Below, one piece after another: positions 6,923-16,615 of a stretch of DNA of 47,802 nt. The notes beneath the pieces are model-generated. The model saw nothing but the letters and a program-made list of their open reading frames with translations, did no database searches and was not told the origin of the DNA. The position numbers were made by a program, and so were the translations under genes. How positions within the stretch are numbered: position 1 is the first letter of the stretch; every line of letters starts with the position of its first letter. Location of the stretch: assembly GCA_016929805.1 (NCBI GenBank), contig JAFGIB010000188.1, forward strand, positions 1-47,802, given 5' to 3'. Origin of the DNA: Deltaproteobacteria bacterium. Lineage in GTDB: Bacteria > Myxococcota_A > Polyangia > Polyangiales > JAFGIB01.

Positions 6923-8263
6923 TCAGTCACCGGCCATTTTGCGAGCGATCAACATCGCCATCTCCAGGGATTGCTCGTAATTAAGTCGCGGATCAACTTG
7001 GCTCTCATATTGTTTAACCAAATCTGCTTCCGTTAAGCCAGCCGCGCCGCCGATACATTCGGTAACGTTTTCTCCGGTAAGCTCAAAATGCACACCGCCG
7101 AAAATCGTGCCCATTTCCTTATGGATATCAAGCGTCTGCTCGAGTTCGCTTAAAATGTTATCAAAGCTACGCGTCTTAAGCCCACTGCTGGTAATTTCGA
7201 GGTTTCCGTGCATCGGATCACAGCACCATAAAACGACCTTCTCGGCTCTTTCAACCGTTTCTATCAATTGCGGCAGCGCCGTCGCAACCTTGCGGTGACC
7301 CAAACGATGAATTACGGTCAGCCGTCCGGGTCGATTATCGGGATTTAGAATATCGATGAGCGCTAACAGCTCGTCGGGGGTTATCGTCGGCCCGATTTTT
7401 ACTCCGATCGGATTGCGTATTCCCCTGAGGTATTCGACATGCGCGCCATCGAGGTTTCGGGTTCTATCTCCGAGCCAGGGAAAGTGGGTGGTCAAGTCGT
7501 AGTAGTGTTCACGCCGGGGAGGACGGCGGGTCTGCGCTTGTTCGTAGTAGAGGTGTAAGGCTTCGTGACTCGAGTAGATATCAACGCGGTTGATCTCTCT
7601 CGATGTAGTTCCCGCGACGATATGCATAAACTGCAAAGAGTCTTTCGCCGACTGAACCATACGTTCGAATTCAGCCGCCTTCGGCGATTTTTTGACGAAC
7701 CCGAGATCCCAGTATTCCGGATGAAACAAATCGGCAAATCCGCCGTCAGAAAGCGACCGCAAAAAGTTCAGGGTGAGAGCCGAGCGGTAATAGGCCTCCA
7801 GAAGTAGCCTGGGGTCGGGATTTCGATCATCGGCGCTGAACGCGATTCGATTAACCATGTCACCGCGATAACTCGGCAGAGTGACAGATCCGCGGGTCTC
7901 CGTTTCGGAGGAACGAGGTTTTGCGTACTGGCCGGCGAACCGACCGACACGCACCACTCTTCGCTTGGAGCCGTGGATTAAAACCAAGCTCATCTGTAGA
8001 ATCACTTTGAGCTTGTTTACAATGATTCCCGATTCGCAATCGTCGAAAGCCTCGGAACAATCGCCGCCTTGAAGCAGCAAACACTCTCCGCGACAGGCTT
8101 GCGCGAGAAGTTCCGAGAGCGTTTCCACCTCCCAACTCGTGACTAAAGGCGGAAGAGTCGACAACTCGGCTAAAACCCGCTGCAGCTCCTCGGGATCAGA
8201 ATAGCTCGGAAGCTGAGAAAGCGCCTTTTTTTTCCAAGAACAAGGGGTCCAATCGTTGTACAC
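6923..8263 (-). CDS. aroG: Class II DAHP synthase (3-deoxy-7-phosphoheptulonate synthase)
   Basis: A 446-aa cytoplasmic enzyme condensing phosphoenolpyruvate and erythrose 4-phosphate to DAHP, the first step of the shikimate pathway. Class II (plant/mycobacterial type) hallmarks are visible: QGGDCSEAF near residue 65, RVGRFAGQYAKPRSSETE near 105, SSHEALHLYYEQAQTR, GDRTRNLDGAHVEYLRG, IRNPIGVKIGP and DPMHGN followed by a GLKTR segment. Length is normal. The start is a GTG at 8263, chosen because the N-terminus then reads NDWTPCSWKKK, matching the family's WxPxSWR-like beginning. The gene symbol follows mycobacterial usage. It diverges from the kinase gene across about 230 bases and is not in an aromatic operon here. 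Confidence 0.95.
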   Translation of the reverse strand: MYNDWTPCSWKKKALSQLPSYSDPEELQRVLAELSTLPPLVTSWEVETLSELLAQACRGECLLLQGGDCSEAFDDCESGIIVNKLKVILQMSLVLIHGSKRRVVRVGRFAGQYAKPRSSETETRGSVTLPSYRGDMVNRIAFSADDRNPDPRLLLEAYYRSALTLNFLRSLSDGGFADLFHPEYWDLGFVKKSPKAAEFERMVQSAKDSLQFMHIVAGTTSREINRVDIYSSHEALHLYYEQAQTRRPPRREHYYDLTTHFPWLGDRTRNLDGAHVEYLRGIRNPIGVKIGPTITPDELLALIDILNPDNRPGRLTVIHRLGHRKVATALPQLIETVERAEKVVLWCCDPMHGNLEITSSGLKTRSFDNILSELEQTLDIHKEMGTIFGGVHFELTGENVTECIGGAAGLTEADLVKQYESQVDPRLNYEQSLEMAMLIARKMAGD

Positions 8264-8492
8264 GTCAGTTTATACTCATTTTTTTGGATAATGGTGACGC
8301 TATATAGCACGGCGATAATAATAGCATAGAAATTCGTAAAACGTTATTGGCCGTCGTCCGGCGACGGCGCGTGGTTTCAGATACAGCGAAATACTCGTGA
8401 GTTGTTTTGCGGGTCAAATCCGCGCATAATACCGCTTCGCTTATGTTGTACGAGAACGCGGCGGTTCGTCCCGCCGTCGGGCGTTGCGCACG

Positions 8493-11400
8493 ATGACTTC
8501 TACGGACGGTATCAACACAACGTTGTCAGACAAAACGACTGACGGGCTCGTCGCGGGCCGATACAGAATCGAGGAGCTGCTGGCAAAAGGCGGAATGGGT
8601 GCGGTTTTCCGCGTTACCGACCAATCGACGGGGAAACGCGTCGCGCTCAAACGGCTGCTTACAGAAGCCTCTGCTTCTCCCAGAGTGCTCGCTCTTTTTC
8701 AGCTTGAATACCATACCTTAGCGCGGCTCAATCATCCGGGAATCATTCATGTTTTCGACTATGGGATCGATGTCGGGGGTCCGTTTTACACGATGGAATT
8801 ACTCGAGGGCAAAGACCTTCGAGATCTAGCCCCGCTTCCCTTCCGCAGGGCTTGCCTTTACCTGAGGGACGTCGCGTCGTCGCTGGCCTTGCTTCATACC
8901 CACCGTTTTTTACATCGAGACCTAAGCCCTCGCAATATTCGTTGTATCGACGATGAGCACTGCAAGCTTTTAGACTTCGGAAGCATGGCGACTTTCGGCG
9001 TTTGTCGCGAAATCGCCGGAACCCCTCCTTTCGTGCCACCGGAAGCGTTGCGCAACGCGCCGCTTGATCATCGTGCCGACATCTATTCCTTGGGAGCGTT
9101 GGCTTATTGGATACTGTCACGCCGCCACGCCCATCGAGCCAAGTCGCTAGAGGAGCTACCTATTAGTTGGAGTTCGCCGCCCGCGCGTCTCTCGAGTTTC
9201 GCCGTAGATATCCCTTCCGCCCTAGACGAACTGGTGATGTCTATGATCAGTATTGATCCGTTGATGCGTCCTTCGAGCGCGGCCGAAGTGATAGAACGTC
9301 TTAATTGGATAGCCGATCTCGAAAAACAAGAAGATGTAGAGGCGATGCGCGGCTATTTCTTAAGTTCAAAGCTAGTCGGGCGTAGCAAGGAATTGACGCG
9401 ATTACGCCAACAGATCGACCGCGCGATTCAGGGAAAGGGCGGTTCGTTGCTCATCGAAGCCAATCCGGGCATCGGCCGGACCCGTCTGCTGACCGAGCTG
9501 TCGCTCCAAGCGCAATTAAGGGGCGCCCGTGTTCTGAGCGTGGATGCTCAGGCTCAGCGCGGTCCTTATGGAACCATTCGCTCCTTGGTACTCGCGCTTT
9601 TAGAAGCGGCTCCTACCGTCGCTCGAACGACGCTCGCCCCGCACGTTTCGCTGCTCGGTCATATCTTTCCCCAATTAGATCCCCCGCAACTAATGGCTCT
9701 CCCGGACGATCCGGTCGAGGGCCGAGCGATGATTCAGCGCGCTTTGCACGACTGGTTCTTGCAGGTCGCGGAGTCGCGAACCTTGGTTTTGCTAATCGAC
9801 AACGTACATCGCGCGGACGAAAACTCAATAGCGTTGATTACCGTCCTGGCTCACAAGGCGCCGGAAACCAATCTGATGATCGTAACGACGCGAGTATACG
9901 CGGCGCGCGAGTCAGCCACGGAAGCGCATCACCGCGCCCTTAGATCGGCGTCTCGGCGCTTGAGGTTACACAGACTAAGCGAAGGGGACATCGCCGAGCT
10001 GGTGCGATCGCTTTTCGGATCGGTACCGAATATCGAACGTGTAAGCAAGCGCTTCTATGAGATTACCTTTGGTAATCCGCAGCACTGTATGGAACTTGCG
10101 CGACACTTCGTCGATCGCAATGTCATCCGTTACACGGACGGTATTTGGGTGTTGCCGACGGAAATCGGCGGCGACGAGCTGCCTCGAAACGCGGTGCAAG
10201 CCATCCAAACGCGCATTCAGGACATTTCACCCGCTGCCCGAAGGTTGGTCGAGGCGTTATGCGTCTACCGCGGTAGGATTCCGGTGGAGCTGTGTCTCGC
10301 CCTGTTCGGCACGGAGGAACGGCAAGCGGTCTTTTCGGCTCTCGAGGAGCTGACCGCATTGGGCGTGTTGGTCAGCTCCGGCGAAGGCTATAGCTTCGCG
10401 CAAGAAAGCTTTCGAGAAGGATTGCTACACGCCATGGACCATGGCTTGCGCCAAAACGCGCATCGCAGACTGGGCGAGACATTGGTCGCCTTAGGTTCCG
10501 ATGAGTTAGAGGATCGGATCGAGACCGGATGGCAGTTGCTTCAGGGAGGAGACGCGGCACGCGGGGCTGATCTATTAGCGAAAACCGCGTCCAAGCTCGC
10601 GCTAAACGGAATCGCCTTGGCGACGGCGGTGCCGGCGCTGGAAGCGGCTCTGGAGGTATATGAAAAGCAGAAACGTTCTAAAAGCATCTGCTTCAGACTA
10701 CGAAGCATTATCGTTAATTCCTCCTACCTATTCGACTATAGGCTAGCGGATCGTTATGGAGACCAGACCGTCGAGCCGCTATATCACTACTCCGGCCTGT
10801 CCTTGGCTGAACGGTTTTCCGTTGTCCTAGGACGACGCCTCGGGCTGTACCTCGGTATCGCTTGCGCCGCGTTGAAACACCTTCTGACCGCTCGCAATAA
10901 GCGCGGTCCAAACCCGATACGCGCGCTGGCCTATTTTCTGCTCAGTTTACCGCCGCTTCTCGGCGTGCGCGCGCTCGGCTTGGATGTTAATAACGTCAAC
11001 CGTCTCTTTGCATACGTCAAGCCATTGCTCGGATTCGGCGAGAAACACAGCGCACGAGCGATTTATCTTATCTGCGATGCCGTGAGGTTACAGGTATTGG
11101 GTCGCGAAAGCGAACAACGGCAGGCCTGTATCAAAGGGGTTGAGTTGATACGCGACCAGAACGCGTGCAAGCAATTGAATCGCCATCAACGCAACAGTAT
11201 GCTCAGCGGGTTGTTGTTCTCGCTTGGTATCAACGAGTCGTATCGAGAGCAATCGCGAGCCTTGGAAATCGCCGCCGAGTTGGATGCCGTCGGTTCGAAT
11301 CAAGCGCGCCTATTCGCCGATCAGGTTCGCCTGATGCACCACATGACTCGGGGAGAGAGAGAACTCGCGGAAGCGCAACGAAGAAAGGTGGAAATGCGCG

Positions 11401-12605
11401 CGGTTCGCGGCGGCGTCACTTGGCAGGTCGAGTTCTGGTTCGCCCCGATTGAAGCGTACATCCGTTTTCTGGAGCACGACGTCGTCAATCAAAAGCGGAT
11501 GGTCGAACTGATGGTGCGCCTGTCCCGACAGATGGCCTCTCTCGAGCCTTATCTCATTTTAGTTCGCGCGGCGTATTTATACCATCGCGACCGGGAGCTG
11601 GAGGCGATCGAACTTACGGAGCGGATAATCGACAAGTTCAAGCCGCGCCAATCCATCGGCTGGGGACTCTGTTATTACCTACTCGCTTCTTGCCTGACCA
11701 ACACGGGCGCGTTCGCGCGTGTAAAGAGACTCTGTTCCGACGCCTTGGCTCAGCTTCGGCCCGAAGATTTGGAGTACGGAACCATGTATCTCGGAATAGA
11801 GCTGATACTCGCCCAAGCGCAAGCCGGTCTCGGAAATCGAGCGGAGGCAAATGCACAGATCGACCGGCTGGTCGCGCGCTGTTCGAAGGGCGCCAACCCG
11901 TTGCATCTGGCATATATCCATGAAGCCGGGTTGAAAGTCGCGCTAAGCGGCTGGGATCAGTCTGCTTTTCATCACCATGCACAGGAAATGCGTCGTTGGA
12001 GTCGAGAGATAAGAAATCCGGCTATGCTCTCGGAATGCGAAAAGCTCGCCGGGCAAGGCCAACAAGTGGGACTGTTGCCGCAACAACTTCCGGACGCTCA
12101 GGATGACGATATCGTCACCGCGATCGCTGTGCCGCGTCCCGACACGCTGATAGAACGAATCCTCAGTGAAGCGGTGGACCAAAAGGAACGCGCGGCTCGC
12201 GCGTTACACTTGATCGTCGATCGATCGAACGGAACCAGCGGTTATCTCTATTTATTGCAAAACGGTAAAGCGGTTCTCGCAGCCAGCCTCAATATCACCG
12301 AGGCGGTCGAAGGAATAGACGATCGCGTGCAAGACTATATCGATACCTGGCTGAAGGCCGACACGCGCGAGTTGTCCGATCGATTTCGAACGTACGAAAC
12401 CGGAATTTCGGATGTCAGAAGCTCCTTCATCAGCAGCACGGAGCGAATTCGAATAATTTTGCTCACGACTTCCGATCAGGGAGAAGACGCAGTCATCGGC
12501 GCGGCGGTGCTCCCGGTGGACGACGGTTCCTTAGTGCATTTACGACGTTCCTTTACCGAAGCGATTGCGAGAATCTTGAGACAGGGAGGTGAAGACGATC
12601 GGTGA
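8493..12605 (+). CDS. Ser/Thr protein kinase fused to ATPase and TPR-like sensor module
   Basis: A 1370-aa cytoplasmic regulator. The N-terminal Hanks-type kinase (about 22-270) has the glycine loop AKGGMGAVF, the VALKR lysine, the HRDLSPRN catalytic loop, DFG and an activation loop ending GTPPFVPPEAL, so it looks active. An AAA/STAND-like ATPase follows (about 293-540), with VGRSKEL, Walker A EANPGIGRTRLL and Walker B LVLLIDNVHRAD. About 600 residues of helical, TPR-like repeats come next, then a C-terminal domain of about 170 residues resembling a GAF fold. This is the PknK-like architecture common in Myxococcota. The ATG at 8493 is preferred over a TTG at 8484. Its signal and targets are unknown. 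Confidence 0.9.
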   Translation: MTSTDGINTTLSDKTTDGLVAGRYRIEELLAKGGMGAVFRVTDQSTGKRVALKRLLTEASASPRVLALFQLEYHTLARLNHPGIIHVFDYGIDVGGPFYTMELLEGKDLRDLAPLPFRRACLYLRDVASSLALLHTHRFLHRDLSPRNIRCIDDEHCKLLDFGSMATFGVCREIAGTPPFVPPEALRNAPLDHRADIYSLGALAYWILSRRHAHRAKSLEELPISWSSPPARLSSFAVDIPSALDELVMSMISIDPLMRPSSAAEVIERLNWIADLEKQEDVEAMRGYFLSSKLVGRSKELTRLRQQIDRAIQGKGGSLLIEANPGIGRTRLLTELSLQAQLRGARVLSVDAQAQRGPYGTIRSLVLALLEAAPTVARTTLAPHVSLLGHIFPQLDPPQLMALPDDPVEGRAMIQRALHDWFLQVAESRTLVLLIDNVHRADENSIALITVLAHKAPETNLMIVTTRVYAARESATEAHHRALRSASRRLRLHRLSEGDIAELVRSLFGSVPNIERVSKRFYEITFGNPQHCMELARHFVDRNVIRYTDGIWVLPTEIGGDELPRNAVQAIQTRIQDISPAARRLVEALCVYRGRIPVELCLALFGTEERQAVFSALEELTALGVLVSSGEGYSFAQESFREGLLHAMDHGLRQNAHRRLGETLVALGSDELEDRIETGWQLLQGGDAARGADLLAKTASKLALNGIALATAVPALEAALEVYEKQKRSKSICFRLRSIIVNSSYLFDYRLADRYGDQTVEPLYHYSGLSLAERFSVVLGRRLGLYLGIACAALKHLLTARNKRGPNPIRALAYFLLSLPPLLGVRALGLDVNNVNRLFAYVKPLLGFGEKHSARAIYLICDAVRLQVLGRESEQRQACIKGVELIRDQNACKQLNRHQRNSMLSGLLFSLGINESYREQSRALEIAAELDAVGSNQARLFADQVRLMHHMTRGERELAEAQRRKVEMRAVRGGVTWQVEFWFAPIEAYIRFLEHDVVNQKRMVELMVRLSRQMASLEPYLILVRAAYLYHRDRELEAIELTERIIDKFKPRQSIGWGLCYYLLASCLTNTGAFARVKRLCSDALAQLRPEDLEYGTMYLGIELILAQAQAGLGNRAEANAQIDRLVARCSKGANPLHLAYIHEAGLKVALSGWDQSAFHHHAQEMRRWSREIRNPAMLSECEKLAGQGQQVGLLPQQLPDAQDDDIVTAIAVPRPDTLIERILSEAVDQKERAARALHLIVDRSNGTSGYLYLLQNGKAVLAASLNITEAVEGIDDRVQDYIDTWLKADTRELSDRFRTYETGISDVRSSFISSTERIRIILLTTSDQGEDAVIGAAVLPVDDGSLVHLRRSFTEAIARILRQGGEDDR

Positions 12606-12788
12606 GGTCCGGTCGACAGCGCCGTTGCCCACGGTTTATCAGTCTTTGAAGCGAGAAATCACGGTATTATCAGGTGCAAGACGCGAGGCATGTGGTTTTA
12701 CCGAACCGAGGTTAATCTTCCTTTTTAGCGGTTTTTTTTCTGGACATTCAACTCTTCGCAACTAACTTACGCTTCTATTCGAAGAGAC

Positions 12789-14021
12789 ATGTCTGATTTA
12801 TCGCGACAAGTTGTGGTCACGGGCGTTGCCGCCTGTTGTCATATGGGCGACGATCTGGAAGCCATACAAAAGGATTTGCGCGAAGGACGCGCGACCCCGT
12901 TGAAGATCTGGCAGCCGGCGGTTGACTTTAGGACCAGGTGTAAGCTGGTCGGTCTTTTCGAGAATCCGCTCGAACCCGACGATCTCGGAATCAGTAAAAA
13001 AGACGCGAGATTCATGGGTCGCGCCGCGAGAATGGCGATTTATTGCGCAAAAAAGGCCTTATCTCAAGCGCAAGTCGATTCTCGCGATATAGCCGTAGTG
13101 GTCGGCAGTGGAACCGGAGATGTGGAGACGCATCGGTATATCCACTCAGTGCTCGAGAAGACGAGAAACGGTACGCGAATCTCGCCGACGGTGATTCCAC
13201 GACTGATGGCATCGACCGTCTCGGCAAACCTCGCGAACTTTTTTGAGTCGACCGGTCCGTCGTTTACCGCGGCGGCGGCGTGCGCGGGCGGCGCTTACAG
13301 CATCCTTCTCGCGTCCGAGCTCATCGCGAATGGCCATTGTGAAAAAGCGATCGCGGGCGGGGTCGAGGTGGCGGATATTCATTTTCACACGGGTTTCGAT
13401 TCCATGCGCGGATACAACGTAGAGGATAACGACCGCCCCGAACGCGCTCTGCGTCCCTACGCCGCTGATCGCGCCGGCTTCCTGTTCTCCGAAGGAGGGG
13501 GCATTTTGATTCTGGAGACTCAAGAAGCGGCAAGTCGGCGCGGTGCAAAGATCCTCGGTAAAATTCGAGGATATGGCATGTCGTCAGACGGTCAACACGA
13601 TATGGTCGCGCCGTCGCCGGAAGGCGCTCGATTGTCGATGGAACGTGCTTTACGCCACGCGAGGGTGAAACGCGAAGAAGTCGACTACATCAATACGCAC
13701 GGTACCTCGACTCGACTCGGCGACATCTCGGAGGTGCGAGGGATTCGCGATCTGTTCGGCGACCTTCATGTCGCCTATTCCTCCACCAAAGGTTACACCG
13801 GACATACGGTTTCAGCCGCCGGCCCAATCGAGGCGATCTTTACCTTCACCATGTTACGAGAAGGTTGGATAGCGCCTTCAGTGAATGCGGAACCGCTGGA
13901 TCCCGATATAAAGGACTATCCCCCGGTTGTCGTGCCAACCGTAAAACCGATGAAGATAGCGCTCTCGAATTCTTTCGGTTTTGGGGGTACGAATGTAACC
14001 TTGGTCTTAGAAAAACCTTAG
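12789..14021 (+). CDS. fabF: Beta-ketoacyl-ACP synthase II-like condensing enzyme
   Basis: A 410-aa thiolase-fold enzyme that elongates acyl-ACP with malonyl-ACP in fatty-acid synthesis. The Cys-His-His triad is present: C165 in AAAACAGGAY, H304 in INTHGTSTRLGD and H339 in TKGYTGHTVSAAGP. The C-terminal NSFGFGGTNVTLVLE is also typical. Length is standard for FabF. It stands alone between the kinase gene and a membrane protein rather than in a fab operon with acpP and fabG. A role in a specialised lipid or secondary pathway is therefore possible, and the family call is firmer than the pathway. The 183 bases upstream show no feature I can name. Confidence 0.9.
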   Translation: MSDLSRQVVVTGVAACCHMGDDLEAIQKDLREGRATPLKIWQPAVDFRTRCKLVGLFENPLEPDDLGISKKDARFMGRAARMAIYCAKKALSQAQVDSRDIAVVVGSGTGDVETHRYIHSVLEKTRNGTRISPTVIPRLMASTVSANLANFFESTGPSFTAAAACAGGAYSILLASELIANGHCEKAIAGGVEVADIHFHTGFDSMRGYNVEDNDRPERALRPYAADRAGFLFSEGGGILILETQEAASRRGAKILGKIRGYGMSSDGQHDMVAPSPEGARLSMERALRHARVKREEVDYINTHGTSTRLGDISEVRGIRDLFGDLHVAYSSTKGYTGHTVSAAGPIEAIFTFTMLREGWIAPSVNAEPLDPDIKDYPPVVVPTVKPMKIALSNSFGFGGTNVTLVLEKP

Positions 14022-14084
14022 CTAGCTCTCCGACAGAGTCGCGGCGAATCTTCGAATCTCAAACTCTTCTGAAAGAGAACTGAA

Positions 14085-15482
14085 ATGGCTATGCAACAGC
14101 GCGTCATGGCAGCCCGGAGCTTTTTTTGGGTGGTCCTTACGCTCAACGCGCTAGCGGTTTTTGCGGCGGTTCCGGCGCCTAGGGATGCTCAGACGACTAA
14201 AGCGCTAAAGGAATTGCGAGCATTTAGAACGCGCTTCGATCCGAGACAAAAAAAACAGGCCTTAATCCAAGAGGCGCTGCGAAAGGCGAATCCTACTCTG
14301 GACCAAATCGCTGAACGAACGCGAGGCGCGGGAGTGGATAATGTCATTGCCACAAAGAAAAGAGCGGACCTTTATTCGGTGTTGGATTTCGATTTGACAC
14401 GATTATACGCCGTACGCGAGTTGAGCTCACCCAAGGCAGAATTGAGCGTCAAGGGACCGGAAATAAAACAGATAGCCGAGTCGCTTCGCTGGAGACTCGC
14501 GCGCATGGGAAGCTCGAAAGGGTACAGATTGCTATCCCTTAAATGTTCAAAAGGCGGAGCGAACAAGAGCGATTTCGAGCTGGAACGGCAAGTAGAGGTT
14601 TCGCGCCAGGCCGCGCTCAAAGCACGGCGGAGCTATCTTCAAGAAGTCAATGCACGAGATCTACGAGATAGAGTCCTGGAGTCGCGAGTTAAACACAGAG
14701 CCTCGCGCAAACGCATTCGCAAAGCGCGAAAAGAGCTGGTCGAGACGAAACAGGAGGTCTTGAAGCGCAGAACCACTCTCGATGAAACCAGAACCGCGTA
14801 TCAAGAAGTAGCTGAACGCGCTGAAGCGTTCAATTTTAAATCGGAGGCGGGGTCATCGAACGAAAACCCAACGTTCGCGGTGCTCAGCGCGTCGATTGAG
14901 AAGCTGCCTAAAGGAAAACCGTCGGAGGTGAGCTTCCCCGTCGCTGTTGTCACTCGCAAGATACCTGTACAGCCCCTAGCGATCGGTACTTTTGTCGCTT
15001 TGGAAGCGGCGGGACTGTGGCCGGCAACGAAGTTCGTCTCGGCGGAGAAAGCGATAAAAATAGCCGAAAATAATTACTCCTGGCATAACAAAGGGCTTCG
15101 AGTTTCTACCTTTATAGTCGGCGGCCCGACAGTGCTTTATCTTCTTCCTCTTGTCCTTGCTTTTGTCATGTCGGTTTTTACCCTTCGCTGCAAGCACTCC
15201 AGGGCGGGCTACAATCCCTTCAAACCGGAAAAGGGCGTTATTCCAAAGGTAGGTTTTGGAATTAGTTACTTTGATTTCGGCGCAATCGTCGCGCTGCCGC
15301 TTGTCGCGACTGCATTCTGTGGATGGTCATTATATGGAATTAATGGAAATTTAGTAATTTATATCATTATGGGAATGGCTGCAACGGGCACATCGGTTTG
15401 GTGTTATCGGGAATTGGCTATTCTCAATACCTTGAGCGAAGACATACAGCGGACGAGTATGAGGCCGCCGGCTCCGAAATAA
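14085..15482 (+). CDS. Membrane protein with long coiled-coil region, function unknown
   Basis: A 465-aa protein that I do not recognise. An N-terminal hydrophobic segment ending AVFAAVPAP looks like a signal peptide or anchor. A charged helical region (about residues 150-260, rich in Arg, Lys and Glu with heptad-like spacing) suggests a coiled coil outside the membrane. Three or four membrane helices fill the last 130 residues (FIVGGPTVLYLLPLVLAFVM; IVALPLVATAFCGWSLYGI; a final helix). The ATG at 14085 follows GAAAGAGAAC. It begins 63 bases after fabF on the same strand and may be co-transcribed, though nothing in it suggests lipid metabolism. Confidence 0.75.
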   Translation: MAMQQRVMAARSFFWVVLTLNALAVFAAVPAPRDAQTTKALKELRAFRTRFDPRQKKQALIQEALRKANPTLDQIAERTRGAGVDNVIATKKRADLYSVLDFDLTRLYAVRELSSPKAELSVKGPEIKQIAESLRWRLARMGSSKGYRLLSLKCSKGGANKSDFELERQVEVSRQAALKARRSYLQEVNARDLRDRVLESRVKHRASRKRIRKARKELVETKQEVLKRRTTLDETRTAYQEVAERAEAFNFKSEAGSSNENPTFAVLSASIEKLPKGKPSEVSFPVAVVTRKIPVQPLAIGTFVALEAAGLWPATKFVSAEKAIKIAENNYSWHNKGLRVSTFIVGGPTVLYLLPLVLAFVMSVFTLRCKHSRAGYNPFKPEKGVIPKVGFGISYFDFGAIVALPLVATAFCGWSLYGINGNLVIYIIMGMAATGTSVWCYRELAILNTLSEDIQRTSMRPPAPK

Positions 15483-15756
15483 GGCATTACGTGGAAATAA
15501 CCGAGACGCCCGCGGATTGAAGTCGGTTGGTTCACGGACGGCTCAACGGTTAAAATAGCAGGCAGGTTGCCCGACACGCCGGTACGTTCAAGCCGCGTTT
15601 TTTCGCTATTAATAAATCTACCGGGTAGCCCGATTTTGAGGATTCGCGGAATTGGATCAACGCGAATAACGCGCGAAAACAACACGCTCGCTCGTTCCCT
15701 CGTTTTCGGAAAACGCGAAATCCGAAATCCTGCCGAGAAGGCTATTAAAGATCGAA
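15483..15756. other. Convergent intergenic region, no gene seen
   Basis: This stretch lies between two convergent genes and contains short palindromes such as CGTTTTCGGAAAACG (about 15701) and a CTACCGGGTAG stem near 15627. These could help termination, but no clear hairpin plus T-tract stands out. Nothing else is supported. Confidence 0.4.
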
Positions 15757-16203
15757 TTAATTGCTTACAACCAGCTCGCCGGTCTTGTTAAGCACGACGT
15801 CATATGTCCCTTGACACTTGATAGTCTGGTCATCGTGGTATTCCGTTCGTAACACCGTACCGGAGAGTCGCGTTTCCTTCTCGACCTCAAATTCGCCTTC
15901 AACCGTGAATAGTACGGTCTCGTTATGCTTTAGAGCCTGCTTGATCGCCAATACACAACCCTGATAACTGATATCCGTCATTACGGTATTATTATAGTAA
16001 AGCTCGTCCAGGTGCCATTCACCGAGCTGCGAATATCGGTAATCAATAGGGATGGGATAAAAAACGAACGACTCGCAGGTCCCGTCGAGTTTCGAATAGG
16101 CTGCCTGATATCGCCCGTCTTCACACTTGCAGTTTTCCCCAAAACAGCTCGTGACCGTTAACGTAAACAAAATAACCAAACAGATTTTACAAACACCTCT
16201 CAT
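15757..16203 (-). CDS. Small predicted lipoprotein, unknown function
   Basis: A 148-aa protein with an N-terminal signal peptide (MRGVCKICLVILFTLTVTSC) ending in a lipobox-like VTSC. The mature part is polar with three further Cys in its first 40 residues and a beta-rich C-terminal half. No family is recognised. The start at 16203 is fixed by AAAGGTGG seven or eight bases upstream and by the signal peptide; an in-frame upstream start at 16266 is less likely. The upstream 100 bases are strikingly AT-rich compared with neighbours, which may reflect a promoter or recent acquisition. It is probably anchored to a membrane facing the periplasm. Confidence 0.72.
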   Translation of the reverse strand: MRGVCKICLVILFTLTVTSCFGENCKCEDGRYQAAYSKLDGTCESFVFYPIPIDYRYSQLGEWHLDELYYNNTVMTDISYQGCVLAIKQALKHNETVLFTVEGEFEVEKETRLSGTVLRTEYHDDQTIKCQGTYDVVLNKTGELVVSN

Positions 16204-16514
16204 CTGTCCACCTTTTGCTCTATTTATAGATTTTTTCTTAACTTTTACTAGTAACAAATTATGCAATATGTGTACAATAAATTTTACTACTTGCCAAGGA
16301 CAAAAATTGTTAGGGGAAGAAAACGAATTCCTACTTAATCCGCGTTTCTATATTCGCCTAGCGTGTATCGCTTTCGCTGGAGGCGAAAAAAGGCGGAATT
16401 TACCGTAACTACAGAGGAAATCGGATCAAACAGCGCTCGACCTATTAACCTGAAAAAGCCGCAAATACGCGACTATTAGGCGATGGTTTGAATCGATTCG
16501 ATGTGGCGGAAACT
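16204..16514. other. AT-rich intergenic region
   Basis: The first 100 bases are AT-rich and lie upstream of the minus-strand lipoprotein gene, so they probably hold its promoter. I cannot assign -35/-10 boxes with confidence. The remainder up to the palindrome at 16515 shows no gene. Confidence 0.4.
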
Positions 16515-16553
16515 GGTCTCAGCGGGTCGGCCGGCTATTCGACCGCTGAGACC
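16515..16553. other. Strong 11-bp palindrome (stem-loop)
   Basis: GGTCTCAGCGG (16515-16525) and CCGCTGAGACC (16543-16553) are perfect reverse complements around a 17-base loop. It lies about 60 bases beyond the stop of the VWA-like lipoprotein gene. There is no T-tract on either side. It could be a mRNA-stabilising hairpin, a protein-binding site or part of a Rho-type terminator. Confidence 0.75.
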
Positions 16554-16596
16554 GTGGAGGACGTTTGTCGCCGGCGTTACTGTTATCTCGCTGGAA

Positions 16597-16613
16597 CTCG
16601 CTGCCTCAGCGAG
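16597..16613 (-). terminator. Small hairpin just after lipoprotein gene stop
   Basis: CTCGCTG and CAGCGAG pair around a 3-base loop, 2 bases past the stop codon of the minus-strand lipoprotein gene. No U-tract follows, so intrinsic termination is uncertain. It may act with the larger palindrome at 16515-16553. Confidence 0.35.
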
Positions 16614-16615
16614 CT

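Noticed and set aside
6535-6930. 131-codon hydrophobic minus-strand frame
   Set aside because: Most of the hydrophobic part is family C repeat sequence that recurs elsewhere in other contexts, and no family is recognised.
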